Origin: Burkholderiales bacterium
Lineage (GTDB): Bacteria > Pseudomonadota > Gammaproteobacteria > Burkholderiales > JAEUOS01
Direction of reading: 5' to 3'
DNA length: 37,477 nt
NCBI GenBank assembly: GCA_947473125.1
Contig: CANJDH010000041.1
Coordinates: 1 to 37,477 of the forward strand
Shown here piece by piece: positions 17,559 through 25,217 of this stretch. The notes below the pieces were generated by a model. That model made no database searches. It saw nothing but the letters and a program-made list of their open reading frames with translations, and was not told where the DNA came from. The stretch's first letter is position 1; every line of letters starts with the position of its first letter. A program made the position numbers and the translations under genes.

Positions 17559-18556
17559 GCGCCCTGCTGGAAATCAGGGGCGCTTCAAAACGTTTCGTCA
17601 AGAGACTCGATGCGGCGGCCAAGATCGGCAACCTGTTCGGCGCCGGCCTGCGCGAAGAGGTGGTGCACGCGGTCGACAAGGTGAGCCTCGCCATCGCCCC
17701 GGGAGAAGTCGTGGGCCTGGTCGGCGAGTCCGGTTGCGGCAAGTCGACCCTGGGACGCATGGCGGTCGGCCTGCATTCCCTGACTGAAGGCGTGCGCCTC
17801 TACAAGGGCCGCGACATGGCAAGCCTGTCAGCGCAGGAAACCAAAGCGGCACAACTGGGAGTCCAGATGATCTTCCAGGATCCCTACGCCTCGCTCAACC
17901 CGCGCATGCGCGTGGACGACATCATTGGCGAGGCGCCGGTGGTGCACGGCATCGTGCCGGCACGGCAGAAAAGCGACTATGTGGCCGACCTGTTGACCCA
18001 AGTGGGTCTCGATGACGGCTTTGCGCGCCGCTTCCCGCACCAGTTTTCCGGCGGGCAGCGCGCCCGCATCGGCATCGCCCGGGCGCTCGCAGTGAAGCCT
18101 GAATTCATCGTCTGCGACGAAGCCGTGGCGGCCCTCGACGTATCGATCCAGGCGCAGGTGCTCAACCTGTTCATGGATTTGCGCGAACGGTTTCACCTCA
18201 CCTACCTGTTCATCAGCCACGACCTGGGCGTGGTGCGCCATCTGGCGGACCGCGTCGTCATCATGTATCTCGGGCGCATCGTCGAAATCGCACCGACCGA
18301 CGCGATCTACGCCGATCCGAACCACCCCTACACCCGGGCGCTGTTGTCCGAGGTGCCGGACCTGACCAAACGCCGCCGCGCCTACATTCCGATTCGCGGC
18401 GAAATTCCCTCCCCCCTCAACCCGCCGGGCGGCTGCCATTTCCACCCGCGCTGCGAACATGCCGGGCCGCGCTGCGCCGTCGAGCAGCCGGCACTGCGCG
18501 AGGTGGCCCAAGGTAGACTAGCGGCTTGCCATCTCAACGATGGTGGAACCGGATGA
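17555..18556 (+). CDS. Oligopeptide ABC transporter ATP-binding protein, DppF type
   Basis: 333-aa ATPase, the second nucleotide-binding subunit. Walker A GESGCGKS (57-64), Q-loop MIFQDPYASLNPRM, signature FSGGQRARIGIARAL, H-loop FISHDLGVVRHLAD and the C-terminal CHFHPRCEHAGPRC tail are present. Walker B reads IVCDEAVAALD, where the usual proline of DEPVSALD is alanine; the catalytic Glu is retained, so it is probably still active. A ~25-residue insertion (KRLDAAAKIGNLFGAGLREE) before the first conserved block is common in DppF-like proteins. ATGA overlaps couple it to the genes on both sides. Confidence 0.94.
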   Translation: MSALLEIRGASKRFVKRLDAAAKIGNLFGAGLREEVVHAVDKVSLAIAPGEVVGLVGESGCGKSTLGRMAVGLHSLTEGVRLYKGRDMASLSAQETKAAQLGVQMIFQDPYASLNPRMRVDDIIGEAPVVHGIVPARQKSDYVADLLTQVGLDDGFARRFPHQFSGGQRARIGIARALAVKPEFIVCDEAVAALDVSIQAQVLNLFMDLRERFHLTYLFISHDLGVVRHLADRVVIMYLGRIVEIAPTDAIYADPNHPYTRALLSEVPDLTKRRRAYIPIRGEIPSPLNPPGGCHFHPRCEHAGPRCAVEQPALREVAQGRLAACHLNDGGTG

Positions 18557-19785
18557 ATCACATCATGAAAACCCCCAATACCTCGCCGAAAGCGACCAGC
18601 GTCACACCCGCATCAATGGCCATGATCGAACGCCTGATCTCGTTCGACACCACCAGCCGCGATTCCAACCTGGGCCTGATCGAATCAGTGCGCGACTGGC
18701 TCAAGCCCCAGGGGATCGATTCGACGCTGGTCTACAACGCCGACAGCAAGAAGGCCAACCTGTTCGCCACGGTGTGGGGCAAAAACGGCCCGCCATCAGT
18801 GAAAGCCGGGCACGCAGCCCGGCCCGGCATCGTGCTCTCGGGCCATACCGACGTGGTGCCGGTTGACGGCCAGCTCTGGGATACCGACCCGTTCAAGGCC
18901 ACCATCAAGGACGGCCGCCTGTTCGCGCGCGGCGCCTGCGACATGAAAGGGTTTCTCGGTATCGCCCTGGCAATGACGCCGCGCTTTGTCGCCGCAGACC
19001 TCAAGGCGCCGATCCACTTTGCGCTCTCCTACGACGAGGAAGTCGGCTGTGTCGGCGTGCGCGGGCTGATCGAACTGCTCTCGAAACAGGGTTTCAAGGC
19101 GGCCGGCGTGATCGTCGGCGAACCGACCTCGATGCAGGTGATCACCGCGCACAAGGGCAAGCGCTCGTTCCGATGCACCGTGCACGGCAAGGAAGCGCAT
19201 AGCGCCCTCACCCCGCAGGGCGTCAACGCGATCGAATACGCCGCGCAGGTCATCACCTACATCCGCCACATGGCGGAGCGCATGACGCAACTGGAAACGC
19301 GCGATAACGGTTTCGACGTGCCCTTCACCACCATGATGACCGGCACCATCAAGGGCGGCACCGCGCAGAACATCGTGCCCGGCAAATGCGTGTTCGACTG
19401 GGAGTTCCGCTACCTGCCGGGCGCCAACCCCGACGCGATCGAAGGCGAAGTGCGCAGCTACGCGGCGTCGCTCCTGCCGGCGATGAAAAAGGTCTCGGCG
19501 GAAGCCGGCATCGAGATCATCACGTCTTCGGATGCCCCCGGCTCCTACACCGACGACGCGCATGCGATCACGCAGCTGGCGATCGCCCTGGCGCGCAACG
19601 ACAAGACCGCCAAGGTCGCGTATGCCACCGAAGCCGGGCTGTTCGAAAAAGCCGGCCTGCCGTCGATCATCTGCGGCCCGGGATCGATCGAGCAGGCGCA
19701 CAAGCCAAACGAGTATTGCGATTTGTCGCAGCTCGCCCAGTGCGAGGCCTTCATGGACCGCCTGCTCGACAACATGACGCAATAA
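18553..19785 (+). CDS. argE: Acetylornithine deacetylase (M20 peptidase family)
   Basis: 410-aa di-zinc deacylase that would hydrolyse N2-acetylornithine to ornithine and acetate. Metal and catalytic residues: His98/Asp100 (LSGHTDVVP), Asp130 (RGACDMKGF), Glu162-Glu163 (SYDEEVGCVGVR), Glu190 (VGEPT) and His383 (QAHKPNEY). The dimerisation insert with HGKEAHSALTPQGVNAIEYA is typical of ArgE rather than DapE. The ATG at 18553 overlaps the DppF-like stop (ATGA), the fourth such overlap in this operon. That argues the in vivo substrate may be an N-acyl amino acid or peptide brought in by the transporter rather than, or as well as, the arginine intermediate. Family call is firm, physiological substrate is inferred. 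Confidence 0.88.
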   Translation: MNHIMKTPNTSPKATSVTPASMAMIERLISFDTTSRDSNLGLIESVRDWLKPQGIDSTLVYNADSKKANLFATVWGKNGPPSVKAGHAARPGIVLSGHTDVVPVDGQLWDTDPFKATIKDGRLFARGACDMKGFLGIALAMTPRFVAADLKAPIHFALSYDEEVGCVGVRGLIELLSKQGFKAAGVIVGEPTSMQVITAHKGKRSFRCTVHGKEAHSALTPQGVNAIEYAAQVITYIRHMAERMTQLETRDNGFDVPFTTMMTGTIKGGTAQNIVPGKCVFDWEFRYLPGANPDAIEGEVRSYAASLLPAMKKVSAEAGIEIITSSDAPGSYTDDAHAITQLAIALARNDKTAKVAYATEAGLFEKAGLPSIICGPGSIEQAHKPNEYCDLSQLAQCEAFMDRLLDNMTQ

Positions 19786-19820
19786 GCATCGACACCAAAC
19801 CAAAAACAACGGAGACCCCC

Positions 19821-20843
19821 ATGCTGTTCCCCACCACCCTCGTCGGCAGCTACCCGCAACCGGAATGGCTGATCGACCGCCAGAAACTTGCTGGCCGCTT
19901 CCCGCCGCGCACCCGTGCCAAAGAGCTCTGGCGCATCCCGGCCGAATTCCTCGAAGAAGCGCAGAACGACGCGACCCTGATCGCGATCCGCGCCCAGGAA
20001 CAGGCCGGCATCGACATCATCACCGACGGCGAGATTCGCCGCGAAAGCTATTCGAACCGCTTTGCCACGGCACTGTCAGGCATCGACTTAGACAACCCCG
20101 GCACCGCGCTCGACCGCAGCGGCCACCCGAACCCGGTGCCGCGCATCGCCGGCCCGATCAAGCGCATGCACCCAGTCGAAGTCGATGACCTCAAGTTCCT
20201 CAAGGCGCACACCACACGCAAGGTCAAGATCACCGTGCCGGGCCCGTTCACCATGAGCGAACAGGCGCAGAACGACTATTACAAGTCGCCCGAAGAAGCC
20301 TCGCTCGCCTACGCCCAGGCCGTCAACGAGGAAATTCGCGACCTGTTCGCCGCCGGCGCAGACGTGGTGCAGATCGACGAGCCCTACATGCAAGCCCGCC
20401 CCGAGCGCGCCCGCCAGTACGGTCTCGCCGCACTCAACAAGGCCCTCGAAGGGATCACCGGCGAAACGGCAGTGCACATCTGCTTCGGCTATGCGGCGGT
20501 AATCCACGCGCGCCCGAGCGGCTACTCGTTCCTGCCCGAAATGCGTGGCTGCACCTGCAAGCAGGTCTCGCTCGAAACCGCACAGTCCAACCTCGACTGC
20601 TCGGCCTTTACGCAAATCGACAACAAGAAAATCATGGTCGGCTGCGTGGATCTGGCCGACATGGCCATCGAAACCCCGCAAACCATCGTCGCGCGCATCA
20701 AGCGCGCCTTGCCTTACGTGAAAAAAGAGAACGTGATCCTGGCACCAGACTGCGGCATGAAATACCTGCCGCGCGACGTGGCGGACGGAAAATTGCGTTC
20801 CATGGTGCAAGCCGCGCACCTGTTGCGCGCCGAGTTCGCGTAG
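19821..20843 (+). CDS. MetE-like stand-alone cobalamin-independent methionine synthase catalytic domain protein
   Basis: 340-aa zinc methyltransferase-like protein corresponding only to the C-terminal barrel of MetE (full MetE is about 750 aa). It has the N-terminal TTLVGSYPQPEWL block, DGEIRRESY, QIDEPYM around Asp186, and Zn-ligand candidates His219 and Cys221 (VHICFGY), Glu252 and Cys311 (APDCGMKYLPR). ATG 19821 follows a GGAGA ribosome site; the open frame upstream lies inside argE. It is 35 nt downstream of argE, probably in the same transcript. Single-domain MetE homologues include core methionine synthases and enzymes acting on other thiols or methyl donors; folate specificity cannot be assumed without the N-terminal domain. 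Confidence 0.88.
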   Translation: MLFPTTLVGSYPQPEWLIDRQKLAGRFPPRTRAKELWRIPAEFLEEAQNDATLIAIRAQEQAGIDIITDGEIRRESYSNRFATALSGIDLDNPGTALDRSGHPNPVPRIAGPIKRMHPVEVDDLKFLKAHTTRKVKITVPGPFTMSEQAQNDYYKSPEEASLAYAQAVNEEIRDLFAAGADVVQIDEPYMQARPERARQYGLAALNKALEGITGETAVHICFGYAAVIHARPSGYSFLPEMRGCTCKQVSLETAQSNLDCSAFTQIDNKKIMVGCVDLADMAIETPQTIVARIKRALPYVKKENVILAPDCGMKYLPRDVADGKLRSMVQAAHLLRAEFA

Positions 20844-20848
20844 CGCCT

Positions 20849-20891
20849 AGGCGGCCTGAAACCGTTGGTGCAAGCGGATTTCAGGCCGCCT
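20849..20891. repeat. 43-nt palindrome with 13-bp perfect arms (TTGGTG repeat family)
   Basis: Arms AGGCGGCCTGAAA (20849-20861) and TTTCAGGCCGCCT (20879-20891) are exact inverse complements around a 17-nt loop containing CGTTGGTG. It lies between the convergent MetE-like and ThDP-enzyme genes and may stop transcription from both sides, although there is no T-run. The loop and inner arms recur at 22123, 32501 and, more weakly, 856. Confidence 0.6.
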
Positions 20892-20898
20892 CACTCCA

Positions 20899-21519
20899 TC
20901 ACATCGACGCCATTCCCAGCACTGCGCGAAACCGGTTCTTGAGATAGGTGCCGTCTCGCGGTGGCAGCACGCGCGGCAAGTCATCGGGCCTCACCCTGAC
21001 TTGCGCGAGCAGGCAGCCGGCACGCGCGTTGATGCGCATTGCCAGAGCGTCCAACGCGCCAAGGTCGGTCACTTCGGCAGCATCGGCGATGCCGCACGCG
21101 CGCGCCACCGCCGCGAGGCTGGTGCCCTGGCTGGTGTGGCTGCGCTGCGCGCCGGTTTCGCCATACAGGCCGTTGTCGAGCACGACGATGCTGAGGTTGT
21201 TTGGCTGCTGCGCGCCAATCGTGGCAAGTGCTCCCATGCCCATCAGTTGTTCGCCGTCACCGGTGATGACGAGCACCGAGCGAGTCGGCTGGGCAATGGC
21301 GATACCGAGGGCCATGACGGCGGCGCCGCCCATGGCGCCCCACAGGTAGAAGTTTTCGTCGCGGTCGCCTGCAGCAAAGACGTCGTAGGCCGGTGAACCC
21401 AGGCCGGTGACCACCAGCGCCTGCGGGCAGGCCGCGAGAAGCTTGGCGACGAAGCTGCGGCGCTCAATGGTGCCAGGCTTGGGGGCTGCGCCGGGACCGG
21501 CGTTCGGTGCGGTGCTCAT
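20899..21519 (-). CDS. ThDP-dependent decarboxylase, beta subunit (sulfopyruvate/phosphonopyruvate decarboxylase type)
   Basis: 206-aa pyrophosphate-binding (PP) half of a split thiamin-diphosphate enzyme. The ThDP/Mg motif begins at GDGEQLMGMG (87-96) and ends around LDNGLYGETG (115-124), the usual spacing. The LWGAMGGAAVMALGIA block is typical of the sulfopyruvate decarboxylase ComE and phosphonopyruvate decarboxylase group. The ATG at 21519 overlaps the alpha-subunit stop (ATGA), so the subunits are translationally coupled. An upstream open stretch inside the alpha gene is not part of the protein. The substrate should be a 2-oxo acid with a second anionic group, but sulfopyruvate itself is not proven: no sulfolactate or coenzyme M genes are near. 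Confidence 0.86.
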   Translation of the reverse strand: MSTAPNAGPGAAPKPGTIERRSFVAKLLAACPQALVVTGLGSPAYDVFAAGDRDENFYLWGAMGGAAVMALGIAIAQPTRSVLVITGDGEQLMGMGALATIGAQQPNNLSIVVLDNGLYGETGAQRSHTSQGTSLAAVARACGIADAAEVTDLGALDALAMRINARAGCLLAQVRVRPDDLPRVLPPRDGTYLKNRFRAVLGMASM

Positions 21520-22055
21520 TTGGTTTCTCCCCATTTTTTCCGGCCGATGAGGCTTTGCGATAACAGGATGGCGATGGCTTCTCCGCCTTCGAACGCGGCA
21601 TCCAGGCCGGCGCTGACAGTCTCCAGCACTTCTTCGGGTTTGCTTACGCGCAGCACGGTGATGCCCATCATTTCCATGGACTGCTGCGTGGCACGGCCCA
21701 TCGGCCCTTGCCACGGGTTGAATTCGGCCCATTCACCGCGCATGGTGATGAGAGCGAGAAACGGGAAGCGGCAGTTTTCAATCAGCGAGAACATGTTGAC
21801 GCAGTTGCCCACGCCGCTGCTTTGCATGAGCATGGCAGCACGCTGCCCGCCCAACCAGGCGCCGCAAGCCATGGCGACACCCTCTTCTTCGGTAGTCATG
21901 ACGACCCCGCGCATGTCGGGATCGGCGTGGATGCGCCGAATCACGTGAGCATGGCCGGCGTCGGGTACGTAAGGCACTTGTTTGATGCCGCCACGCTTGA
22001 GGACGTTGAAGATGTCGTCCTGCCAGGCTGGCGCCGTGATGACCGTGTTGCTCAT
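21516..22055 (-). CDS. ThDP-dependent decarboxylase, alpha subunit (sulfopyruvate decarboxylase type)
   Basis: 179-aa pyrimidine-binding (PYR) half of the split enzyme. The catalytic Glu that activates ThDP is in TTEEEGVAMACGAWLGG (Glu56-58). The block ITMRGEWAEFNPWQGPMG followed by RATQ is what I recall as characteristic of ComD-like subunits. It would form the active sites together with the protein from 20899-21519 at the subunit interface. Upstream is a 137-bp gap with two repeat elements, then the FAD oxidoreductase gene on the same strand. Full-length single-chain decarboxylases of this group are ~375 aa; together these two add up to 385 aa. Confidence 0.86.
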   Translation of the reverse strand: MSNTVITAPAWQDDIFNVLKRGGIKQVPYVPDAGHAHVIRRIHADPDMRGVVMTTEEEGVAMACGAWLGGQRAAMLMQSSGVGNCVNMFSLIENCRFPFLALITMRGEWAEFNPWQGPMGRATQQSMEMMGITVLRVSKPEEVLETVSAGLDAAFEGGEAIAILLSQSLIGRKKWGETK

Positions 22056-22122
22056 GATTCAAGCTTCCTTGTAGTAGTAAATGAAGGCAGCGCTGACGCG
22101 TGTTGCACGCTCCGGCGGGTGG

Positions 22123-22200
22123 GTCGCCTGAAATCGTTGGTGGGAGAAGGTTTCAAGAGGCATGGGGCCAAACTCGTTGGTACGGGCGGCTGTCAGGCCG
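22123..22200. repeat. TTGGTG-family palindrome and an adjacent degenerate copy
   Basis: The first copy, 22123-22161, reads GTCGCCTGAAATCGTTGGTG and then GGAGAAGGTTTCAAGAGGC; GCCTGAAA and TTTCAAGAGGC are its imperfect arms. A second, weaker copy (22169-22200) has CTCGTTGGTACGGG and TGTCAGGCCG and overlaps the stop codon of the FAD oxidoreductase. The first copy shares about 22 of 28 positions with the minus strand of 32501-32541. It lies in the 137-bp gap within the minus-strand cassette. Confidence 0.5.
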
Positions 22201-23638
22201 GCGCATCGGCCGGCACCGGCGCAGGACGCAGATGCACGCCTTGCGCAATCAGTGCCGCCTGCAACCGCGGTACGTCCACGTCCCGCGGTTGCACGCCGGC
22301 ATTGGCGGCCAGCGCAGCGGCGGCACCGGCCGCCTGCCCGGTAATCCAGCATTGCGGAATTTCGCGCATGAAGCCGTGGGTGTTGACGTCGCAAGACAGA
22401 TGGCGCCCGCAGGCGAGCAGGCCGTCGAGCTGCACCGGCACCAGTGCGCCGTACGGCACCGAAATGTTCGGAAACGCCTGCGACAGGCTGGGTGACACGC
22501 CGACCTCGTCGGGCAACGCGATACCGCCGGGCCACTGCGAGCGCTCCATCCGGCCAACCCCTACCAGCCGGCGCGTGTGGCGCACCCCGATCTGCGGCGC
22601 GCTCAGGACCATATAGGCGCCTTCGAAACCCGGCGCATGCTGGCGGTAAAACGCCAGGTGCGCGGCCATCAGGCGATGGGATCGCGCATCGACGTGGGTA
22701 AGGTCATCAACGTCGAGGCCGGAGTAGCCGGCCTGGCGCGGCCCCATGAACAGGGCGATGTCGTTGCGCCACGATACGAACGGGCGTTCAAACAGCCCGC
22801 AACGCTCGCGCCCCAGCATCATGAACTGCTGGTATTGCTCCTGCGCTTCGGAACGGAACCGGATCCAGCGTTCCATGTCGACGCCGCCGAACAGCCACGC
22901 GGTGTTCATGCAGTGGTGGATGTCGTCCTTTTCGATGTCTGATTCGAACGCCGCGCCGGCGCGCGCAAACATGTCGCCATCGCCGGTCGCGTCGATTACC
23001 ACCTTGGCGCGGATCGCCTGGCGTCCGCCCTTGCTCTCGAACACCACCCCCTTGACTGCACCGTCGGCCATGATCGGGTCCGCGGCCCACGCGTGGTACA
23101 CCAACCGCACGCCGTGCTCCTGCACCATCTCTTGCGAGAGCAGCTTGAGCCGCTCCGGATCAATCGTCGGCGCCCAGGTAACAATGCCGCGATGCGCCGA
23201 GGTGCGCTGCTGCCAGTATTCGACGCGCGCCGCGTCGCGCGAGCCCCACTCCTCGCGCGCCGGCCCGGCTACGGCATCGGCCGGCAGGCGCGACAGCAGT
23301 TCCTCACCGAGCCCGCGAATCACCAGATTGCCGTCCCAGTCGCTCATGCGATCGATCCAGATCACCAGGCCGCCGGTGGACAGGCCGCCAAGATGGTTAT
23401 AGCGCTCGAGCAGGATCACCTCTGCCCCCCCGCGCGCAGCCGCGATCGCTGCCGCCGTACCAGACGGGCCGCCACCGACCACCAGCACGTCGCAGCTGCC
23501 GTACACCGGCGTGTCGCGCGCGGCTTCGTGAATCGACTCGCCGGTTTTCTTGCGGCGCACGCGGGCTTCGGCGTCGCTGAAAATCGCCGAGGTCATGATC
23601 CGCTCGTCGCTGCGGATCGGCTTGGTGAACGAGGTCAT
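22193..23638 (-). CDS. FAD-dependent oxidoreductase (FAD_oxidored/PF12831-like)
   Basis: 481-aa flavoprotein. The Rossmann motif VLVVGGGPSGTAAAIAAARGG is at ~51-71, followed by the acidic ribose-binding residue in VILLERYNHLGGLST; a second FAD contact is VIDATGDGDMFARAGA. The GGLSTGGLV block and the VNTHGFMREIPQCWITGQAAGAAAALA C-terminal block are typical of the family in which FAD caps a substrate-specific insert. The ATG 23638 overlaps the stop of the cyclase gene (ATGA); ATG 23596 (MTSAIFS) is a possible shorter start. Co-transcription with the cyclase and probably the ThDP decarboxylase suggests a catabolic pathway. Substrate unknown; no iron-sulfur motif or signal peptide seen. Confidence 0.88.
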   Translation of the reverse strand: MTSFTKPIRSDERIMTSAIFSDAEARVRRKKTGESIHEAARDTPVYGSCDVLVVGGGPSGTAAAIAAARGGAEVILLERYNHLGGLSTGGLVIWIDRMSDWDGNLVIRGLGEELLSRLPADAVAGPAREEWGSRDAARVEYWQQRTSAHRGIVTWAPTIDPERLKLLSQEMVQEHGVRLVYHAWAADPIMADGAVKGVVFESKGGRQAIRAKVVIDATGDGDMFARAGAAFESDIEKDDIHHCMNTAWLFGGVDMERWIRFRSEAQEQYQQFMMLGRERCGLFERPFVSWRNDIALFMGPRQAGYSGLDVDDLTHVDARSHRLMAAHLAFYRQHAPGFEGAYMVLSAPQIGVRHTRRLVGVGRMERSQWPGGIALPDEVGVSPSLSQAFPNISVPYGALVPVQLDGLLACGRHLSCDVNTHGFMREIPQCWITGQAAGAAAALAANAGVQPRDVDVPRLQAALIAQGVHLRPAPVPADAPA

Positions 23639-24438
23639 GCGGCCTGCACGGCGCTGAAAATGGCGTCGTCAAAAATCGCCACGGCGCGGGTCCAACCGGC
23701 AGACGCGCCACGTATCTTGTGCGGAAAGCAGCTGATGACGAAACCTTCCGCGGGCAAGGACTCCAGGTTGTGCAGTTTTTCAAGATGGCAGTAGCCGATG
23801 TCGCGCCCGGCCTTGTGCCCCTCCCAGATCAGCGACGCATCCTGGGTGTCGGCGTACTTCTTGGCCGTGTGGACAAACGGCGCATCCCAGCTCCAGGCGT
23901 CGGTGCCGGTGAGGCGCACGCCGCGCTCGAGCAGGTACATGGTGGCGTCGTAGCCCATGCCGCACCCGGCGCTGACAAAGTCGTTGTGCCCGTAGCGCGA
24001 GCCGGCACGGGTGTTGACCACCACGATCTCCAGCGGCTTGAGCGTGTGCCCGATGCGCTTGAGTTCGGTCTCGACATCGGCGGCGGACACCACATAGCCG
24101 TCGGCAAAATGCCGGAAGTCGAGTTTGACGCCGGGCTGGAAACACCAGTTGAGGTCGACTTCATCGATGGTGATCGAACGCTCACCCTTGTTCATGGTCG
24201 GGTGGAAATGGTAGGGGGCATCGAGATGCGTGCCGTTGTGCGTCGACAGGGAAATTTGCTCGACCGCCCACACCGCGGAATCGGGCAGGTCGGATTGCTT
24301 CAGGCCCGGAAAGAACGGTTCCATCTGGTGGAACGAATTCTCGTGGTTGAAGTACTCGATCTTCGGTGCAAACGACGGCGGGTCGGAGACCACGTCATTT
24401 TCGAGATAAATCGACAAATCCACAAACTTGCGCGGCAT
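23635..24438 (-). CDS. Cyclase family protein (metal-dependent hydrolase, kynurenine-formamidase-like)
   Basis: 267-aa member of the cyclase/KynB superfamily (PF04199). The signature HxGTHxDxPxH is complete at His67-Asn-Gly-Thr-His71-Leu-Asp73-Ala-Pro-Tyr-His77, supplying the metal ligands. Known members hydrolyse N-formylkynurenine, isatin or related amides and lactones. The ATG at 24438 has GGGGGA about 5 nt upstream; an open frame beyond it is not conserved. It is the first gene of the minus-strand cassette, coupled to the FAD oxidoreductase by an ATGA overlap. No tryptophan-pathway genes (kynA, kynU) are nearby, so kynurenine metabolism is not supported by context. Confidence 0.88.
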   Translation of the reverse strand: MPRKFVDLSIYLENDVVSDPPSFAPKIEYFNHENSFHQMEPFFPGLKQSDLPDSAVWAVEQISLSTHNGTHLDAPYHFHPTMNKGERSITIDEVDLNWCFQPGVKLDFRHFADGYVVSAADVETELKRIGHTLKPLEIVVVNTRAGSRYGHNDFVSAGCGMGYDATMYLLERGVRLTGTDAWSWDAPFVHTAKKYADTQDASLIWEGHKAGRDIGYCHLEKLHNLESLPAEGFVISCFPHKIRGASAGWTRAVAIFDDAIFSAVQAA

Positions 24439-24488
24439 GCTGTTCCCCCGGTACCGGCTAGCGCCTTGTGCGTGCGTCAACCAACGTG

Positions 24489-24514
24489 AAAAAGGCCGGG
24501 AAATTCCCGGCCTT
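24489..24514 (-). terminator. Rho-independent terminator of the CoA-transferase operon
   Basis: On the minus strand the arms AAGGCCGGGA and TCCCGGCCTT (24514-24492) enclose a 3-nt loop and run into five T. It lies 41 nt after the end of the CoA-transferase beta-subunit gene, in the right orientation to end the thioesterase-AACS-CoA transferase transcript before the cyclase cassette. Confidence 0.85.
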
Positions 24515-24554
24515 CAATTCGATTCCATTGTAACGGCCATTCCCGAAACCCCGC

Positions 24555-25205
24555 TCAGACCCCGCTGACATCCAGCGGCGCACCGGTCTTGTCCTGGATT
24601 TCCTGCTTGGTCACGCCCGGCGCCAGTTCCACCAGTTTCAACCCTTTGGGGCTGATGTCAATCACCGCTAGATCGGTAATGATCTGGTTGACGACACCGA
24701 CGCCGGTCAGCGGCAGGTTGCAGTGCTTGAGGATCTTGAGGTCTTCGCTGCCGTCCTTTTTCTTGGCCGTGTGCTCCATCAACACCAGCACGCGGCTTAC
24801 GCCCGCGACCAGGTCCATCGCGCCGCCCATGCCCTTGACCATCTTCCCGGGGATCATCCAGTTGGCCAGATCGCCCTCGGCACTGACCTGCATCGCACCG
24901 AGGATCGCCAGGTTGATGTGCCCGCCGCGAATCATTGCGAACGAATCGGCTGACGAAAAAGTCGAGGAGCCGGCCAAGGTGGTGACGGTCTGCTTGCCGG
25001 CATTGATCAGGTCGGCGTCAATCGTCGCTTCGGTGGGAAACGGGCCAATGCCGAGCAGGCCGTTTTCCGACTGCAGCCAGACTTCCATGCCGGCCGGCAC
25101 ATGGTTCGCCACCAGGGTCGGCAGGCCGATGCCGAGATTGACGTAAAAGCCGTCCTGCAGTTCTTTCGCCGCGCGTGCGGCCATTTCATCACGTGTCCAT
25201 GCCAT
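24555..25205 (-). CDS. scoB: 3-oxoacid CoA-transferase, subunit B
   Basis: 216-aa beta subunit that transfers CoA from succinyl-CoA to a 3-oxoacid (acetoacetate, or 3-oxoadipate in the Pca version). The catalytic glutamate is Glu47 in the SENG motif ([14 protein letters not shown]). [15 protein letters not shown] and [19 protein letters not shown] are family blocks. It is separated from the alpha subunit by 12 nt. Association with acetoacetyl-CoA synthetase rather than pca genes favours acetoacetate as substrate. Confidence 0.93.
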   Translation of the reverse strand: MAWTRDEMAARAAKELQDGFYVNLGIGLPTLVANHVPAGMEVWLQSENGLLGIGPFPTEATIDADLINAGKQTVTTLAGSSTFSSADSFAMIRGGHINLAILGAMQVSAEGDLANWMIPGKMVKGMGGAMDLVAGVSRVLVLMEHTAKKKDGSEDLKILKHCNLPLTGVGVVNQIITDLAVIDISPKGLKLVELAPGVTKQEIQDKTGAPLDVSGV

Positions 25206-25217
25206 GTTCTGGTCCCC

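Noticed and set aside
19786-19820. Riboswitch (SAM or cobalamin) ahead of the MetE-like gene
   Set aside because: Only 35 nt separate it from argE, too short for any known class, and no such motif is visible.
20849-20891. Neisseriaceae-type DNA uptake sequence pair (AGGCGGCCTGAA-like arms)
   Set aside because: The arm resembles AGGCxxCCTGAA dialects, but the gene content is not Neisseriaceae, the 12-mer does not recur in the window, and the conserved part across copies is the TTGGTG loop.
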